A DNA stretch of 64,000 nt from Halomonas cerina (GCF_014192215.1 NZ_JACHXP010000011.1:62001-126000); one strand, 5' to 3'; counted from the first letter of the stretch, positions 9,386-20,048 are shown. The notes: a model not told the origin generated them from the letters alone. Made by a program: numbers and translations.

Positions 9386-10651
9386 ATGCCGACACCGACC
9401 GGCCCCCGGATCACCCGACGCATACTGCTCGGCATCAGCGCCGGCATCGCCGCCTACAAGAGCGCCCAGCTCGCCCGCCTGCTCAGGCAGGCGGGCTTCG
9501 AGGTGCGGGTGGTCATGACCGAAGGCGCCCAAGCCTTCATCGCGCCCCTGACGCTGCAGGCTCTGACCGGCGAGGCGGTGCGCACCTCGCTGCTCGATCC
9601 CGAGGCCGAGGCCGGCATGGGGCATATCGAGCTGGCCCGCTGGGCCGACCTGGTGCTTATCGCCCCGGCCACCGCCGACCTGATGGCCCGCCTGGCCGCC
9701 GGCATGGCCGACGACCTGCTCACCACCCTGTGCCTGGCCAGCGATGCCGAGAAGGTGATGGCCCCGGCCATGAACCAGGCCATGTGGGGCCATCCCGCCA
9801 CGCAGCGCAACGCCCGCCGACTGGCCGAGGACGGCTGGCGACTGCTGGGCCCGGACAACGGCGACCAGGCCTGTGGCGACGTGGGCCCCGGTCGCATGCT
9901 CGAGCCTGAGGCGATCATGGATGCGCTGCTCTCTATGGCGCCCGATGCCGCGCCGGCCACGCCAACTGCTCCACGGGAGGCCGAGGGCCTGACCGTGGTG
10001 ATCACCGCCGGCCCCACCCGGGAGCCGCTGGACCCGGTGCGCTACCTCTCCAACCACAGCTCCGGCAAGATGGGCTTCGCCCTGGCGGCGGCGGCCGCCG
10101 CCCTGGGCGCCCGAGTGCGTTTGATCAGCGGCCCGGTGACCCTACCTACCCCCGAAGGCGTGGAACGCCTCGACGTGGAGACGGCCCGTGAGATGCATGA
10201 GGTCGCCCAGCGGCTCGCCGGGGAATGCGACCTGTTCATCGGCTGCGCCGCCGTGGTCGACTACCGGGCCGAGGCCGCCGCCGAGCACAAGATCAAGAAA
10301 GTCGAGGGTGAGGAGGGGCTCATCCTCCGGCTGGTGAAGAACCCCGACATCATCGCGGCTATCGCCGCCCGTCCCGACCGTCCCTATGTGGTGGGCTTCG
10401 CCGCCGAGACCCGCGACCTCGAGGCCTATGCCCGGGACAAGCTCACCCGCAAGGGTCTGGACATGATCGTCGCCAATGACGTCTCCGGCACCGAGACCGG
10501 CTTTGGTAGCGACCGTAATGCCGCCCTGCTGCTGTGGCGGGACGGCGACGAGGTGGGGCAGGTCGACCTGCCGCCCCAACCCAAGTCCGAGCTTGCCCTG
10601 GCGGTGGTCCGCCAGGCCCTGGCACGCCTCGACGCCGCCGACACGACCTGA
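9386..10651 (+). CDS. coaBC: Bifunctional phosphopantothenoylcysteine synthetase/decarboxylase
   Basis: 421 residues, with two domains in the normal order. The N-terminal FMN decarboxylase CoaC has [14 protein letters not shown], the PAMN motif ([11 protein letters not shown]) and the catalytic Cys of [10 protein letters not shown]. The C-terminal CTP-dependent ligase CoaB has [20 protein letters not shown] and the NDVSG loop. Together they make 4'-phosphopantetheine from phosphopantothenate and cysteine on the way to coenzyme A. It is followed 25 bp later by dut, the conserved coaBC-dut-algC-argB order seen in pseudomonads. Confidence 0.96.
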   Translation: MPTPTGPRITRRILLGISAGIAAYKSAQLARLLRQAGFEVRVVMTEGAQAFIAPLTLQALTGEAVRTSLLDPEAEAGMGHIELARWADLVLIAPATADLMARLAAGMADDLLTTLCLASDAEKVMAPAMNQAMWGHPATQRNARRLAEDGWRLLGPDNGDQACGDVGPGRMLEPEAIMDALLSMAPDAAPATPTAPREAEGLTVVITAGPTREPLDPVRYLSNHSSGKMGFALAAAAAALGARVRLISGPVTLPTPEGVERLDVETAREMHEVAQRLAGECDLFIGCAAVVDYRAEAAAEHKIKKVEGEEGLILRLVKNPDIIAAIAARPDRPYVVGFAAETRDLEAYARDKLTRKGLDMIVANDVSGTETGFGSDRNAALLLWRDGDEVGQVDLPPQPKSELALAVVRQALARLDAADTT

Positions 10652-10676
10652 ACCGATACCCTGCTGGAAGCCCCCG

Positions 10677-11144
10677 ATGCCGACGTTCCCCGATCGCCCC
10701 CGCCTCGCCGTCAAGCTGCTCGACGAGCGCCTGCGCGACTACCTGCCCCACTATGCCACCGCCGGCGCCGCCGGCATGGACCTGCGTGCCCTGCTCGATG
10801 CCCCCTTGGTGCTTGCCCCCGGCGACTGCGAGTTGGTGCGCACCGGCCTGGCCATCCATATCGCCGACTCGAGCCTCGCCGGGATGATCCTGCCCCGCTC
10901 GGGCCTGGGCCACAAGCACGGCATCGTGCTCGGCAACCTGGTGGGCCTGATCGACTCCGACTACCAGGGCGAGCTGATGGTCTCGGTCTGGAACCGTGGC
11001 GACACGCCCTTCACCCTCGAGCCTTTCGAGCGTCTGGCCCAGTACGTGCTGGTGCCGGTGGTGCAGGCCGAGCTCGAGGTGGTCGACGACTTCGCCGCCA
11101 GCGACCGAGGTGCGGGCGGTTTCGGCCACTCCGGTCGTCACTGA
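10677..11144 (+). CDS. dut: dUTP diphosphatase
   Basis: 155 residues. It hydrolyses dUTP to dUMP, which limits uracil incorporation and feeds dTMP synthesis. All five trimeric dUTPase motifs are in order: [36 protein letters not shown], and the C-terminal lid [12 protein letters not shown]. The ATG was chosen by family length; the open frame extends backward into coaBC. It sits between coaBC and the phosphomannomutase gene, probably in one operon. Confidence 0.96.
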   Translation: MPTFPDRPRLAVKLLDERLRDYLPHYATAGAAGMDLRALLDAPLVLAPGDCELVRTGLAIHIADSSLAGMILPRSGLGHKHGIVLGNLVGLIDSDYQGELMVSVWNRGDTPFTLEPFERLAQYVLVPVVQAELEVVDDFAASDRGAGGFGHSGRH

Positions 11145-11192
11145 CGCCCGGGGATGCCACTGCCCCCACTCTGCTCGACCAAGGACGACACC

Positions 11193-12590
11193 ATGACGCA
11201 AGACCAGCACTCGGCCGTGCCGGCCTCCATCTTCCGCGCCTACGATATTCGCGGCATCGTCGACGACACCCTCACCGAGGCCGGTGTCGAGGCCATCGGC
11301 CGCGCCATCGGCAGCGCGGCGCTCGCGCGTGGCGAAGCCACCGTGGTGGTGGCCCGGGACGGGCGCCTCTCCGGCCCGCGTCTGCTCGCCGCGCTGACCC
11401 GTGGCCTGACCAGGACCGGTTGCGACGTGGTCGATATCGGCATGGTCCCCACCCCGGTGCTCTACTTCGCCACCCACGCGCTGGAGGGCACCGCCTCCGG
11501 TGTCATGGTGACCGGCAGCCATAACCCGCCGGACTACAACGGCTTCAAGATCGTGCTGGGCGGCGAGACCCTCTCCGGTGAGGCCATCACCGCCCTGTGC
11601 CACCGGATCAAGGAGGGCGACCTGGCCGTGGGCGAGGGCCGCGTGCGTCAGGAGGATGTGCGCGACGCCTATCTCGCGCGCATCCTCGGCGACGTCGTGC
11701 TCAAGCGCCCGCTCAAGGCGGTGGTCGACTGCGGCAACGGCGTGGCCGGCGAGCTCGGCCCGGCGCTGGTCGAACGGCTTGGCGCCGAGACGATCCCGCT
11801 CTTTGCGGAGATCGACGGCACCTTCCCCCATCACCACCCGGATCCCGGCAAGCCCGAGAACCTCATGGACCTGATCCGCACCGTCCAAGAGACCGGTGCC
11901 GATATCGGCCTGGCCTTCGACGGTGACGGCGACCGCCTGGGCGTGATCACGCCCAAAGGCGAGCTGATCTATCCCGATCATCTGCTCATGGCCTTCGCCG
12001 AGGACATGCTCTCGCGCAACCCCGGCGCCCGGGTGATCTTCGACGTCAAATGCACCGGCAACCTGACTCGGGTGATCGAGGAAGCCGGCGGGACGCCGGA
12101 GATGTGGCGCACCGGGCACTCGCTGATCAAGGCCCGCATGAAGGAGACCGGCGCCCTGCTGGCCGGCGAGATGAGCGGCCACATCTTCTTCCAAGAGCGC
12201 TGGTACGGCTTCGACGACGGTCTCTACGGCGCCGCCCGCCTGCTGGAGATCCTGGCGAAGCAAGAGGTCGACGCCGACGCCTTCTTCGCCCGCTACCCCC
12301 AGGACATCGGCACCCCGGAGATCAACGTCACGGTCACCGACGAGACCAAGTTCGACCTGGTGGCGCGGCTGGCCCGGAAGGGGGACTTCGGCGAGGAGGG
12401 CATCAGGACCACCCTGGACGGCATCCGCGTCGACTACCCGGATGGCTGGGGCCTGTGCCGTGCGTCCAACACCACGCCGGTGCTGGTACTGCGCTTCGAG
12501 GGCAAGAGCGAGGCGGCGCTGGCGCGCATCCGCGCCCGCTTCACCGACGCCCTGGCTCAGGTGGCCCCGGAATTGAACGCGGCCCTCTAG
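11193..12590 (+). CDS. algC: Phosphomannomutase/phosphoglucomutase
   Basis: 465 residues, close to Pseudomonas AlgC (463). It interconverts 1- and 6-phosphates of mannose and glucose for exopolysaccharide and LPS precursors. N-terminal IFRAYDIRGIV, the phosphoserine loop TGSHNPPDYNG (near residue 108), the metal loop DGDGDRLG (near 243), and the sugar-binding GEMSGH are present. An AAGGA site precedes this ATG; 13 upstream codons of open frame lack support. The symbol follows position and length; a manB-type name would fit equally well. Confidence 0.92.
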   Translation: MTQDQHSAVPASIFRAYDIRGIVDDTLTEAGVEAIGRAIGSAALARGEATVVVARDGRLSGPRLLAALTRGLTRTGCDVVDIGMVPTPVLYFATHALEGTASGVMVTGSHNPPDYNGFKIVLGGETLSGEAITALCHRIKEGDLAVGEGRVRQEDVRDAYLARILGDVVLKRPLKAVVDCGNGVAGELGPALVERLGAETIPLFAEIDGTFPHHHPDPGKPENLMDLIRTVQETGADIGLAFDGDGDRLGVITPKGELIYPDHLLMAFAEDMLSRNPGARVIFDVKCTGNLTRVIEEAGGTPEMWRTGHSLIKARMKETGALLAGEMSGHIFFQERWYGFDDGLYGAARLLEILAKQEVDADAFFARYPQDIGTPEINVTVTDETKFDLVARLARKGDFGEEGIRTTLDGIRVDYPDGWGLCRASNTTPVLVLRFEGKSEAALARIRARFTDALAQVAPELNAAL

Positions 12591-13562
<972 letters not shown>

Positions 13563-13563
13563 C

Positions 13564-13661
13564 GCCGAGCGCCGAGCGCCGAGCGCCGAGCGCCGAGCGC
13601 CGAGCGCCGAGCGCCGAGCGCCGAGCGCCGAGCGCCGAGCGCCGAGCGCCGAGCGCCGAGC
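13564..13661. repeat. Tandem array of 14 perfect heptamers
   Basis: The 7-bp unit GCCGAGC is repeated 14 times without a single mismatch, from two bases after the argB stop to the base before CAGGATGATG. It lies outside any gene. Perfect identity implies recent slippage or active maintenance. The unit length is not a multiple of three, so copy changes would shift any frame read through it. Confidence 0.98.
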
Positions 13662-13697
13662 AGGATGATGCCGGCGACGGATCACAAGTCAACAAAA

Positions 13698-13726
13698 AAC
13701 CCGCTGGGCTCGTCGCCCAACGGGTT
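13698..13726. terminator. Bidirectional terminator between argB and rpoH
   Basis: A 12-bp stem with one mismatch (AACCCGCTGGGC / GCCCAACGGGTT) and a 5-base loop is flanked by A-run and T-run. It lies between convergent argB and rpoH and can end both. Confidence 0.85.
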
Positions 13727-13786
13727 TTATCTTCTGGCTCTACACCCGCCGCCCGTCACGGAGCAGCTTGGCGCTGCTCGAGGGCG

Positions 13787-14653
13787 TCAGGCCGCCAGGG
13801 CGCCGCCAATCTGCTGGCGGATCTTCTTCATGGCGTTCTTCTCAAGCTGACGGATGCGCTCGGCGGAGACCCCATAGACGTCGGCCAGCTCGTGCAAGGT
13901 CGCCTTGTTATCGCTGAGCCAGCGGCGCTTCAGGATGTCCCGGGAGCGCTCATCCAACTGCTCCAGCGCCTGCTGGAGACGCTGGGTGGCATCCTGTTCC
14001 CAGTCGCTGTCTTCGAGCTGCGTGGCTGGATCCAGGCTGGCATCGTCCAGGTAGTGCACCGGTGCCTGATAGGCGGATGACTCGTCATCGCTCGGCGATG
14101 CATCGAAGCCGGCGTCGTGGGCCGTGAGACGACCCTCCATCTCGCGCACCACTTCGGGCTTGACATCGAGGTCCTTGGCGATGGCATCGACCTCGTCGTT
14201 GTTCAGCCAGGCCAGGCGCTTCTTGGCGCTGCGCAGGTTGAAGAACAGCTTGCGCTGGGCCTTGGTGGTGGCGATCTTGACGATGCGCCAGTTGCGCAGC
14301 ACGAACTCGTGGATCTCGGCCTTGATCCAGTGTACGGCGAAGGAGACCAGACGCACACCCTGGCGAGGGTCGAACCGCTTCACCGCCTTCATCAGGCCGA
14401 CGTTGCCCTCCTGGATCAGGTCGGCCTGGGGCAGGCCATAGCCGGAGTAGCTCCGCGCGATATGCACCACGAACCGCAGGTGCGACATCACCAGGCGACG
14501 CGCCGCCTCGAGGTCATCCTCGTCATGCAGGCGAAAGGCCAGTTCACGCTCCTCGTCGGCGGTCAGCATGGGGATCCCGTTGACGGCCTGGATATAGCCG
14601 TTCAGATCGTGTCCCGGGGAAAGTTGCCCCACCGGCAGAAGACTGGTGCTCAT
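13787..14653 (-). CDS. rpoH: RNA polymerase sigma-32 (heat shock) factor
   Basis: 288 residues. It directs RNA polymerase to heat-shock promoters. Region 2 is visible as [20 protein letters not shown] and [12 protein letters not shown]. The RpoH box QRKLFFNLR, diagnostic of this sigma class, is present near residue 131. Region 4 contains the helix-turn-helix [20 protein letters not shown]. The ATG at this position, with a GGAGA site, fits E. coli RpoH length; the longer frame does not. It is downstream of ftsYEX, the standard gammaproteobacterial order. Confidence 0.97.
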   Translation of the reverse strand: MSTSLLPVGQLSPGHDLNGYIQAVNGIPMLTADEERELAFRLHDEDDLEAARRLVMSHLRFVVHIARSYSGYGLPQADLIQEGNVGLMKAVKRFDPRQGVRLVSFAVHWIKAEIHEFVLRNWRIVKIATTKAQRKLFFNLRSAKKRLAWLNNDEVDAIAKDLDVKPEVVREMEGRLTAHDAGFDASPSDDESSAYQAPVHYLDDASLDPATQLEDSDWEQDATQRLQQALEQLDERSRDILKRRWLSDNKATLHELADVYGVSAERIRQLEKNAMKKIRQQIGGALAA

Positions 14654-14760
14654 GTGCAGGTTGTCTCCATCGAAGCCCAAGATTGGTGTTCGCGGACGCC
14701 GCATTGGACGTTTCGGCAGCGCTTTTGTTCCGTCAGCCTGGCAAAGGCCAGCCGGTTTCG

Positions 14761-15732
14761 CTAGCGGGGCCGGATGCCGGCCAGGTGACGACTCACCGTG
14801 ATCCAGGCTCCCAGCCAGCCCAATAGTGTACTACAGGCGAGCAGGATTGCCGAGCCTTCCATCCCCAGGGCCGGCAGCCGGAAGTTCGCCCCGTAGCTCG
14901 CCGCCAGGGCGGTCACCGGTGCCGACAGCCAGTCACGCCCCAGGACCAGCAGGCCGCAGGCCAGCAGGCCACCGCCCAGACCGAACCAGGCCCCGCTGTA
15001 CAGGAAGGGACGGCGCACGAAGGCATGGGTGGCGCCGATCAGGGTCACCACCTCGATCTCCTGGCGGCGATTCTCCACCGCCAGACGAATGGTGTTGCCC
15101 ACCACCAGCAGCACGCCCAGGCCGAACAACACGCCCAGCGCCAGAATGACCCGTTGACCCAGCGCGGCCAGGTGGCGCAGGCGCTCGAGCCAGGCCAGGT
15201 CGAGGCGTACCTCATCGATACCGGCCAGCTCGCCGAGCCGCTCGGCCTGGGCGCGTACCACCTCCGGGGACGGGTCGCGAGGACGCACCACGATGCTGGC
15301 CGGCAACGGGTTCTCGTCGAGCCGGTGCAGGGCATCGGAGAGCCCCAGGGCCTGCTGGAACTCGGCCATGCCCTCGGCGGCGGTGACCAGGCGGGTGCCG
15401 GCCACCCCCGCCTCGGCCGCCACCGTCGCCTCGAGGCGTCGCGCCTCGTCCTCCCCGATCCCGTGCTCCAGGTACAGGGTCAGGGTGGCGCTCTGCTCGA
15501 GTTCGGCATCCAGCAGTCGGGCGCTGTCGAGAGTCAGCCAGAGGCCGGCCGGCAGGACCAGGGCGATGGCGATGGCCAGCATCGTCATCAGGCTGCCTAG
15601 AGGGTGCACCAGCAGGCGGCGGGCGCTGTCCAGGCACATGGCCCGATGATGGCGCAGCCAACCGCGCCAGCGACTGCCGGCCGTGGTGCGGTGGGTACGG
15701 GCCCCGCGCGCGGGGGCGGCGTCACGACTCAT
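14761..15732 (-). CDS. ftsX: Cell division protein FtsX (permease-like)
   Basis: 323 residues. It is the inner-membrane partner of FtsE, coupling divisome state to peptidoglycan hydrolase activation in the periplasm. A basic cytoplasmic N-terminus of about 45 residues is followed by one membrane segment ([19 protein letters not shown]). A periplasmic domain of about 100 residues follows, then three C-terminal segments (including [19 protein letters not shown]). The N-terminal extension before the first membrane segment is usual for this family. Its start overlaps the ftsE stop by 4 bp. Confidence 0.95.
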   Translation of the reverse strand: MSRDAAPARGARTHRTTAGSRWRGWLRHHRAMCLDSARRLLVHPLGSLMTMLAIAIALVLPAGLWLTLDSARLLDAELEQSATLTLYLEHGIGEDEARRLEATVAAEAGVAGTRLVTAAEGMAEFQQALGLSDALHRLDENPLPASIVVRPRDPSPEVVRAQAERLGELAGIDEVRLDLAWLERLRHLAALGQRVILALGVLFGLGVLLVVGNTIRLAVENRRQEIEVVTLIGATHAFVRRPFLYSGAWFGLGGGLLACGLLVLGRDWLSAPVTALAASYGANFRLPALGMEGSAILLACSTLLGWLGAWITVSRHLAGIRPR

Positions 15733-16397
15733 GCGGCCTCCTCGTCGGCCACCAGGCGTCCGTCGTGCAGGCGCAGGGTCCGGTGGCGAAGGCGGGTGAT
15801 CAGCGCCAGGTCATGACTGGCGATCATCACCGTGGTGCCGATGCGGTGGAAGTCCTCGAACAGCGTCATGATGTCGGCGGAAAGCTGGGGGTCGAGGTTG
15901 CCGGTGGGCTCGTCGGCCAGCAGCAGCGCCGGCTTGTTCACGACTGCCCGGGCGATCCCCACCCGCTGCTGCTCGCCCCCGGAGAGCTCGATGGGCAGCG
16001 CCTTCTCGCGATGCAATAGGCCCACCTTGTCCAGCGCCGCCCGCACCCGGCGGGCCGCCTCACGGGGCTCGATGCCCTGGATCTCCAGCGGCAGGGCCAC
16101 GTTGTGGAAGATCGAACGGTCGAAGAGCAGCTGGTGGTCCTGGAAGACCACGCCGATCTGGCGCCGGTAGAAGGGCACCTGCGTGGGGTGCAGCCGGTCG
16201 ATATCGTGGCCGGCCACCAGCACCCGGCCGCGGGTCGGACGCTCCAGGCGCATGATCAGGCGCAGCAGCGAGCTCTTGCCCGCCCCGGAATGGCCAGTGA
16301 GAAAGACCATCTCGCCCCGACGCACCCGGAAGTCGAGGTTGGCCAGCGCCTCGAAGCGCCCTCCATAGCGCTTGCCGACGTGCTCGAAGGCGATCAT
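15729..16397 (-). CDS. ftsE: Cell division ATP-binding protein FtsE
   Basis: 222-residue ABC ATPase. Walker A is GHSGAGKS at 35-42, the signature is LSGGEQQRVGIARA, and Walker B is ALLLADEPTGNLD. With FtsX it controls amidase activation at the septum. It is translationally coupled on both sides: a 4-bp overlap with ftsY upstream and with ftsX downstream. Confidence 0.97.
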   Translation of the reverse strand: MIAFEHVGKRYGGRFEALANLDFRVRRGEMVFLTGHSGAGKSSLLRLIMRLERPTRGRVLVAGHDIDRLHPTQVPFYRRQIGVVFQDHQLLFDRSIFHNVALPLEIQGIEPREAARRVRAALDKVGLLHREKALPIELSGGEQQRVGIARAVVNKPALLLADEPTGNLDPQLSADIMTLFEDFHRIGTTVMIASHDLALITRLRHRTLRLHDGRLVADEEAA

Positions 16398-17734
16398 GCC
16401 TCGGCGACGTCCCGATCGAACAGCGCCGAGACGAACTCGTCGGCCACGAAGGGGCGCAGGTCATCCAGGGACTCGCCGACCCCGATGAAGCGGATCGGAG
16501 TGCCCAGCTGCTTGGCCAGGGCGAAGATGATCCCGCCCTTGGCGGTGCCGTCGAGCTTGGTCAGGGTGATACCGGTGACCGGCACCGCCTCGTTGAAGGT
16601 GCTGGCCTGGGACAGGGCGTTCTGGCCGGTGCCGGCATCGAGCACCAGCATCACCTCGTGGGGCGCGGCGGCATCGAGTTTGCCCATCACCCGGTGGACC
16701 TTCTTGAGCTCTTCCATCAGGTGGGCCTTGTTGTGCAGTCGCCCGGCGGTGTCGGCGATCAGTACGTCGATGCCCCGGGCCTTGGCCGCGGAAAGCGCGT
16801 CGAAGACCACCGAGGCGCTGTCGGCGCCGGTGTGCTGGGCGATCACCGGCACGTCGTTGCGTTCGCCCCACACCTTGAGCTGCTCCACCGCCGCGGCGCG
16901 GAAGGTGTCCCCGGCGGCCAGCATCACGCTGTGCCCCTCGCGCTGGAAGCGCTGGGTGAGCTTGCCGATGGTGGTGGTCTTGCCCACGCCGTTGACCCCC
17001 ACCACCAGGATCACGAAGGGCCCCTCGCCCTTGGGCGGTAGTACCAGGGGGCGGGTGACCGGCTCGAGCATCGCGGCGAGCTCTTCCTGCAGGGCCCGGT
17101 AGAGCGCTTGAGGGTCCTGGAGCTCCTTGCGCGACACCCGCTCGGTGAGCCGATCGATGATCTCGGTGGTGGCCTCGATGCCCACGTCCGCCATCAACAG
17201 CTGAGTCTCGAGTTCCTCCATCAGGTCGTCATCGATCTGCTTGCGCCCCATGAAGAGGTCGGCCAGGCCATCGGTCAGGCTGGCGCGGGTCTTCCCAAGC
17301 CCCGCCCTGATCCGCGCAAACCATCCCTTCTTCTCCTGGCGCGGCTTTTCCTGCAGGGGCGCCGATGTCGGCTCAGGCCCAGGAGCCGGCGGCGTCTCCG
17401 GTTCGGCCGGCGCAACATCCCCCGGGGCAGACGCTTCCACCTCGGCTCGCGCCCCTCCCAACGCCTCGGCGCGCAACGTGGCGTTCTCCTCTTCCTGGCT
17501 CAGCTCGTCGACTGTCTCGGTCCGCTCGAGTGCCTCGTCGGTGGCCGGCCCGGCCATGGCGACCTCATCGGGTCGCTGCTCCTCGGGAATCGCTGGCCGC
17601 GACGGGGCCGTTCCGGCCTCCGGCTCCGACGCGCTCGCGCCTTCGGGCGCCGGCTCCGACGCCTGCCGTGTCGCCGGCTCTGCCTGACGTTCCTGCTCTT
17701 CCTGCTTCTTCCTGCGCTTGAGAAAACCGAACAT
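16394..17734 (-). CDS. ftsY: Signal recognition particle receptor FtsY
   Basis: 446 residues. It docks SRP-ribosome complexes at the inner membrane. The first 130 residues form a highly charged, Ala/Glu/Pro-rich acidic A domain after a basic stretch FGFLKRRKKQ. The N domain and then the GTPase G domain follow, with G1 VGVNGVGKTTTIGKL, G3 DTAGRLHNKAHL and G4 TKLDGTAKGG. It is the first gene of ftsYEX. The divergent rsmD starts 91 bp away, the classical rsmD/ftsY arrangement. Confidence 0.97.
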   Translation of the reverse strand: MFGFLKRRKKQEEQERQAEPATRQASEPAPEGASASEPEAGTAPSRPAIPEEQRPDEVAMAGPATDEALERTETVDELSQEEENATLRAEALGGARAEVEASAPGDVAPAEPETPPAPGPEPTSAPLQEKPRQEKKGWFARIRAGLGKTRASLTDGLADLFMGRKQIDDDLMEELETQLLMADVGIEATTEIIDRLTERVSRKELQDPQALYRALQEELAAMLEPVTRPLVLPPKGEGPFVILVVGVNGVGKTTTIGKLTQRFQREGHSVMLAAGDTFRAAAVEQLKVWGERNDVPVIAQHTGADSASVVFDALSAAKARGIDVLIADTAGRLHNKAHLMEELKKVHRVMGKLDAAAPHEVMLVLDAGTGQNALSQASTFNEAVPVTGITLTKLDGTAKGGIIFALAKQLGTPIRFIGVGESLDDLRPFVADEFVSALFDRDVAEA

Positions 17735-17825
17735 GGGGGGGATTCAACCTCGCGGTGAACGAATCGCTCCATCCTACCATCGCGCACCATGACTGTGGAC
17801 ACGACGCCCGCTACAATCGGCCGCC

Positions 17826-18455
17826 ATGACCCGACGACGCCACCCTCGCCCCCCTCGCCGCCAGTCCGCCCCGCGCCGGGCCGCCGGCCGGCTACGCATC
17901 ATCGGCGGTGAGCATCGCCGTCGCCAGCTGCCCGTGCTCGACCGCCCCGGCCTGCGCCCGACCCCGGACCGGGTCCGCGAGACGCTGTTCAACTGGCTGG
18001 GCGGGGCGCTCTCCGGCGCCCGGGTACTGGACCTGTTCGCCGGCACCGGGGCGCTGGGCCTCGAGGCCCTCTCCCGGGGGGCCCGAGCGGCTACCTTCGT
18101 GGAGCAGGACGCCCGAGTCGCCGACCAGCTCACGCGTAACCTGGCCACGCTGGGGATCCATGACGGCACGGTAGTCACCGGCGACGCCCGGGCCTTTCTG
18201 GCCGGCGTGCCCTCCCCGTTCACGCTGGCCTTCCTCGACCCGCCCTTCCGCCAGGGGCTCGCCGCGCCCTGCTGCGAGGCACTGGAGACCGGCTGGCTCA
18301 CGGCCGAGGCCCTGATCTATCTGGAGACCGAGACGTCGCTGATGCCGGCGGTGCCGCCGACCTGGCAGCTCCATCGGGAGGTGCGGGCCGGCGACAGCAC
18401 TGGCCGCCTCTATCAACGCCAGGCGAGCGCATCGCCGGACACCGACGCTTGCTGA
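17826..18455 (+). CDS. rsmD: 16S rRNA m2G966 methyltransferase
   Basis: 209 residues. It methylates N2 of G966 in 16S rRNA of the small subunit. RIIGGEHRRRQLPV and TPDRVRETLFNWL are typical of RsmD. SAM motif I is DLFAGTGALGLEALSRGA and the catalytic motif IV is LAFLDPPF. The N-terminal 20 residues are basic and disordered. Divergent from ftsY as in other gammaproteobacteria. Confidence 0.95.
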   Translation: MTRRRHPRPPRRQSAPRRAAGRLRIIGGEHRRRQLPVLDRPGLRPTPDRVRETLFNWLGGALSGARVLDLFAGTGALGLEALSRGARAATFVEQDARVADQLTRNLATLGIHDGTVVTGDARAFLAGVPSPFTLAFLDPPFRQGLAAPCCEALETGWLTAEALIYLETETSLMPAVPPTWQLHREVRAGDSTGRLYQRQASASPDTDAC

Positions 18456-18540
18456 GCCCCGGCGGCGGCGTTACGCTGCGCCCTCGTGGAATCTTCCCCC
18501 GGGCATCGCCCGATCCGCAGGATGTCGTCAGGAGAACAGG

Positions 18541-18738
18541 ATGAGCACCGAACTCTTCAACCAGCTCGAGCAGAAAGTGACCAGCGCCGTCGAGGCCCTG
18601 GAGCTGGCGAGGATGGAAGCCGAAGAGCTGCGCGAGGAAAACGCCCGCCTCAAGCAGGAGCGCGAGGAGTGGGAGCGTCGTCTCGAAGCCCTGCTGGGCA
18701 AGTTCGATGAGGTGGATGCCGCGGCTCAGCAGGCCTGA
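18541..18738 (+). CDS. zapB: Cell division coiled-coil protein ZapB
   Basis: 65 residues, almost all coiled coil. The N-terminus ELFNQLEQKVTSAVEALE and the C-terminal WERRLEALLGKFDEV match the two ends of E. coli ZapB, but the middle is shorter (E. coli 79-81 residues). ZapB binds ZapA and stabilises the Z-ring. It has a strong AGGAG site. It follows rsmD by 85 bp; its position beside rsmD and ftsY-ftsE-ftsX places it in a cell-division neighbourhood. Confidence 0.8.
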   Translation: MSTELFNQLEQKVTSAVEALELARMEAEELREENARLKQEREEWERRLEALLGKFDEVDAAAQQA

Positions 18739-18745
18739 GATCGCC

Positions 18746-19228
18746 TCAGAGGCGCCGTGACATCAGCACGGCGTCCTCTCTTTCCTCTCCCCTTCTTCCC
18801 TCTGCCCTTCCCTCACCGGGCCACGGTGGATAGTAACCGCGGCGCCGACCATCCTCGTGCCAGCCGGCACGACGGTAGAGGGTGAGGGCCGCCACATTGC
18901 CGGCCCTGACCTCCAGCAGCAGCCGCTCGCCTCCCCATGCCCGAGCCTGCTCGATCACGGCCTCCAGCAGGCGATGCGCCAGCCCGCGCCGGCGCCAGCC
19001 CGGCGACACGGCGATGCTTTCCAGCTCGGCATCGAAGGGCTGGCGCGCCACCACGGCCTGGCCGACCAACCGTCCCTCGACCTCTATCCCCAGCACCACC
19101 CGCCGGGCATCGGCCAGCACCTCAGCCAGCTGTCTCCGCGACCCGGGCTGGGCCTGGCTCGCCTGTTCCAGCGCGTCCAGGATCGCGAGGTCGGCGGGCC
19201 CCAGGGAGCGCAATCGCGGGTCAGGCAT
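18746..19228 (-). CDS. rimI: Ribosomal protein S18-alanine N-acetyltransferase (GNAT)
   Basis: 160 residues. It has the GNAT acetyl-CoA loop VSPGWRRRGLAHRLLEAVIE and the RimI signature NVAALTLYRRAGWHEDGRRRGYYP. RimI acetylates the N-terminus of S18. The start overlaps the upstream gene by 8 bp. That upstream gene looks like holD, reproducing the E. coli holD-rimI pair and supporting the name. The C-terminal tail of about 25 charged residues is longer than in E. coli. Confidence 0.88.
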   Translation of the reverse strand: MPDPRLRSLGPADLAILDALEQASQAQPGSRRQLAEVLADARRVVLGIEVEGRLVGQAVVARQPFDAELESIAVSPGWRRRGLAHRLLEAVIEQARAWGGERLLLEVRAGNVAALTLYRRAGWHEDGRRRGYYPPWPGEGRAEGRRGEEREDAVLMSRRL

Positions 19229-20048
19229 CGCCCGAGGCCCCCTGCCAGGCCTCTCGCCAACCGGCCAGGCGTGGCCAGAGCGCGCGCTTGGCCGCGGCAC
19301 TGGTGGCCAGCTTGTCCAAGGCTGGGCCCTCCCAGACCGGCAGGTCCAGAAGCGGACAGTACCCACCCTCGCACGCCAACAGCGTGGTCAAGGTGGTGTC
19401 ATGACCGAAGATCAGCAGACGTTCGGGAGCCCAACCCCGACGGCGGCAACCGGCGAGGAAGGCCTGCAGCCCCTCTCGGGCCTCTTCCAGCGGGGCCTGC
19501 ACCGGCAGCCCCTCCACCTGGGGCCAGCGGAAGGTCTCGAAGCCTGGGGCCTGCTCGGGCATTACACCGGCAGCCCGCAACACATTGATCAGCAGATGTT
19601 GCTCGGTGGCCGGCAGCGGTCGCGGTTGGGGCAGGACCACCAGCCAGCGGCCGTCGAAGCAACCGACCTGCAGGGTAAAGCGCAGCGCTTCACCCGACGG
19701 CTCGCCGGCCGAGTCGACGGAGGACACTTGGGGACTCGCCGCCTCGGCACTCGTCAGGGCGACCTCGCCGAGCAGGGCCCGTGCCTTGCCACGCACGGCG
19801 CCCGATCGCGCCGCGGGGGGCTCCATCGGCGGCGTCTCGTCGGGCGGCATCGCCGCCGTGTCACGGGCTCGGGCGGCCTCGTCGAGCAGCGCATGCAGCC
19901 GCTCGCCAGGCGCGCGTGGCGTCGCCTTCGGTGGGGAGACCCACTCGCAGGCCTCGCTGGGTCGGGCGTTGGGCAACCGAAAGCGCGCCACCCAGGCCGT
20001 CAGGCCCATGGCCTCCAGATACTGGAGCCGCTGGGGCTCGGTGGTCAC
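19221..20048 (-). CDS. holD: Probable DNA polymerase III psi subunit (HolD-like)
   Basis: 275 residues; not obvious by similarity. The N-terminus RLQYLEAMGLTAWVARFRLP resembles the psi N-terminus (leucine/Trp pattern before R-x-P). The C-terminal half has LPATEQHLLINVLRAAGV and ends DKLATSAAAKRALWPRLAGW, like the HolD tail with its K/A-R-A-L-W motif. It is followed by rimI, as holD is in E. coli. A Pro/Ala-rich insert (about 50-115) makes it twice the E. coli length (137). The GTG start at 20048 overlaps the bolA stop (GTGA); a longer frame from GTG 20108 is less likely. Psi links the clamp loader to chi and SSB. Confidence 0.55.
   Translation of the reverse strand: MTTEPQRLQYLEAMGLTAWVARFRLPNARPSEACEWVSPPKATPRAPGERLHALLDEAARARDTAAMPPDETPPMEPPAARSGAVRGKARALLGEVALTSAEAASPQVSSVDSAGEPSGEALRFTLQVGCFDGRWLVVLPQPRPLPATEQHLLINVLRAAGVMPEQAPGFETFRWPQVEGLPVQAPLEEAREGLQAFLAGCRRRGWAPERLLIFGHDTTLTTLLACEGGYCPLLDLPVWEGPALDKLATSAAAKRALWPRLAGWREAWQGASGDA

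Noticed and set aside
13564..13661. CRISPR array or direct-repeat array with spacers
   Set aside because: Units are 7 bp with no spacers and perfect identity, so it is a simple tandem repeat.
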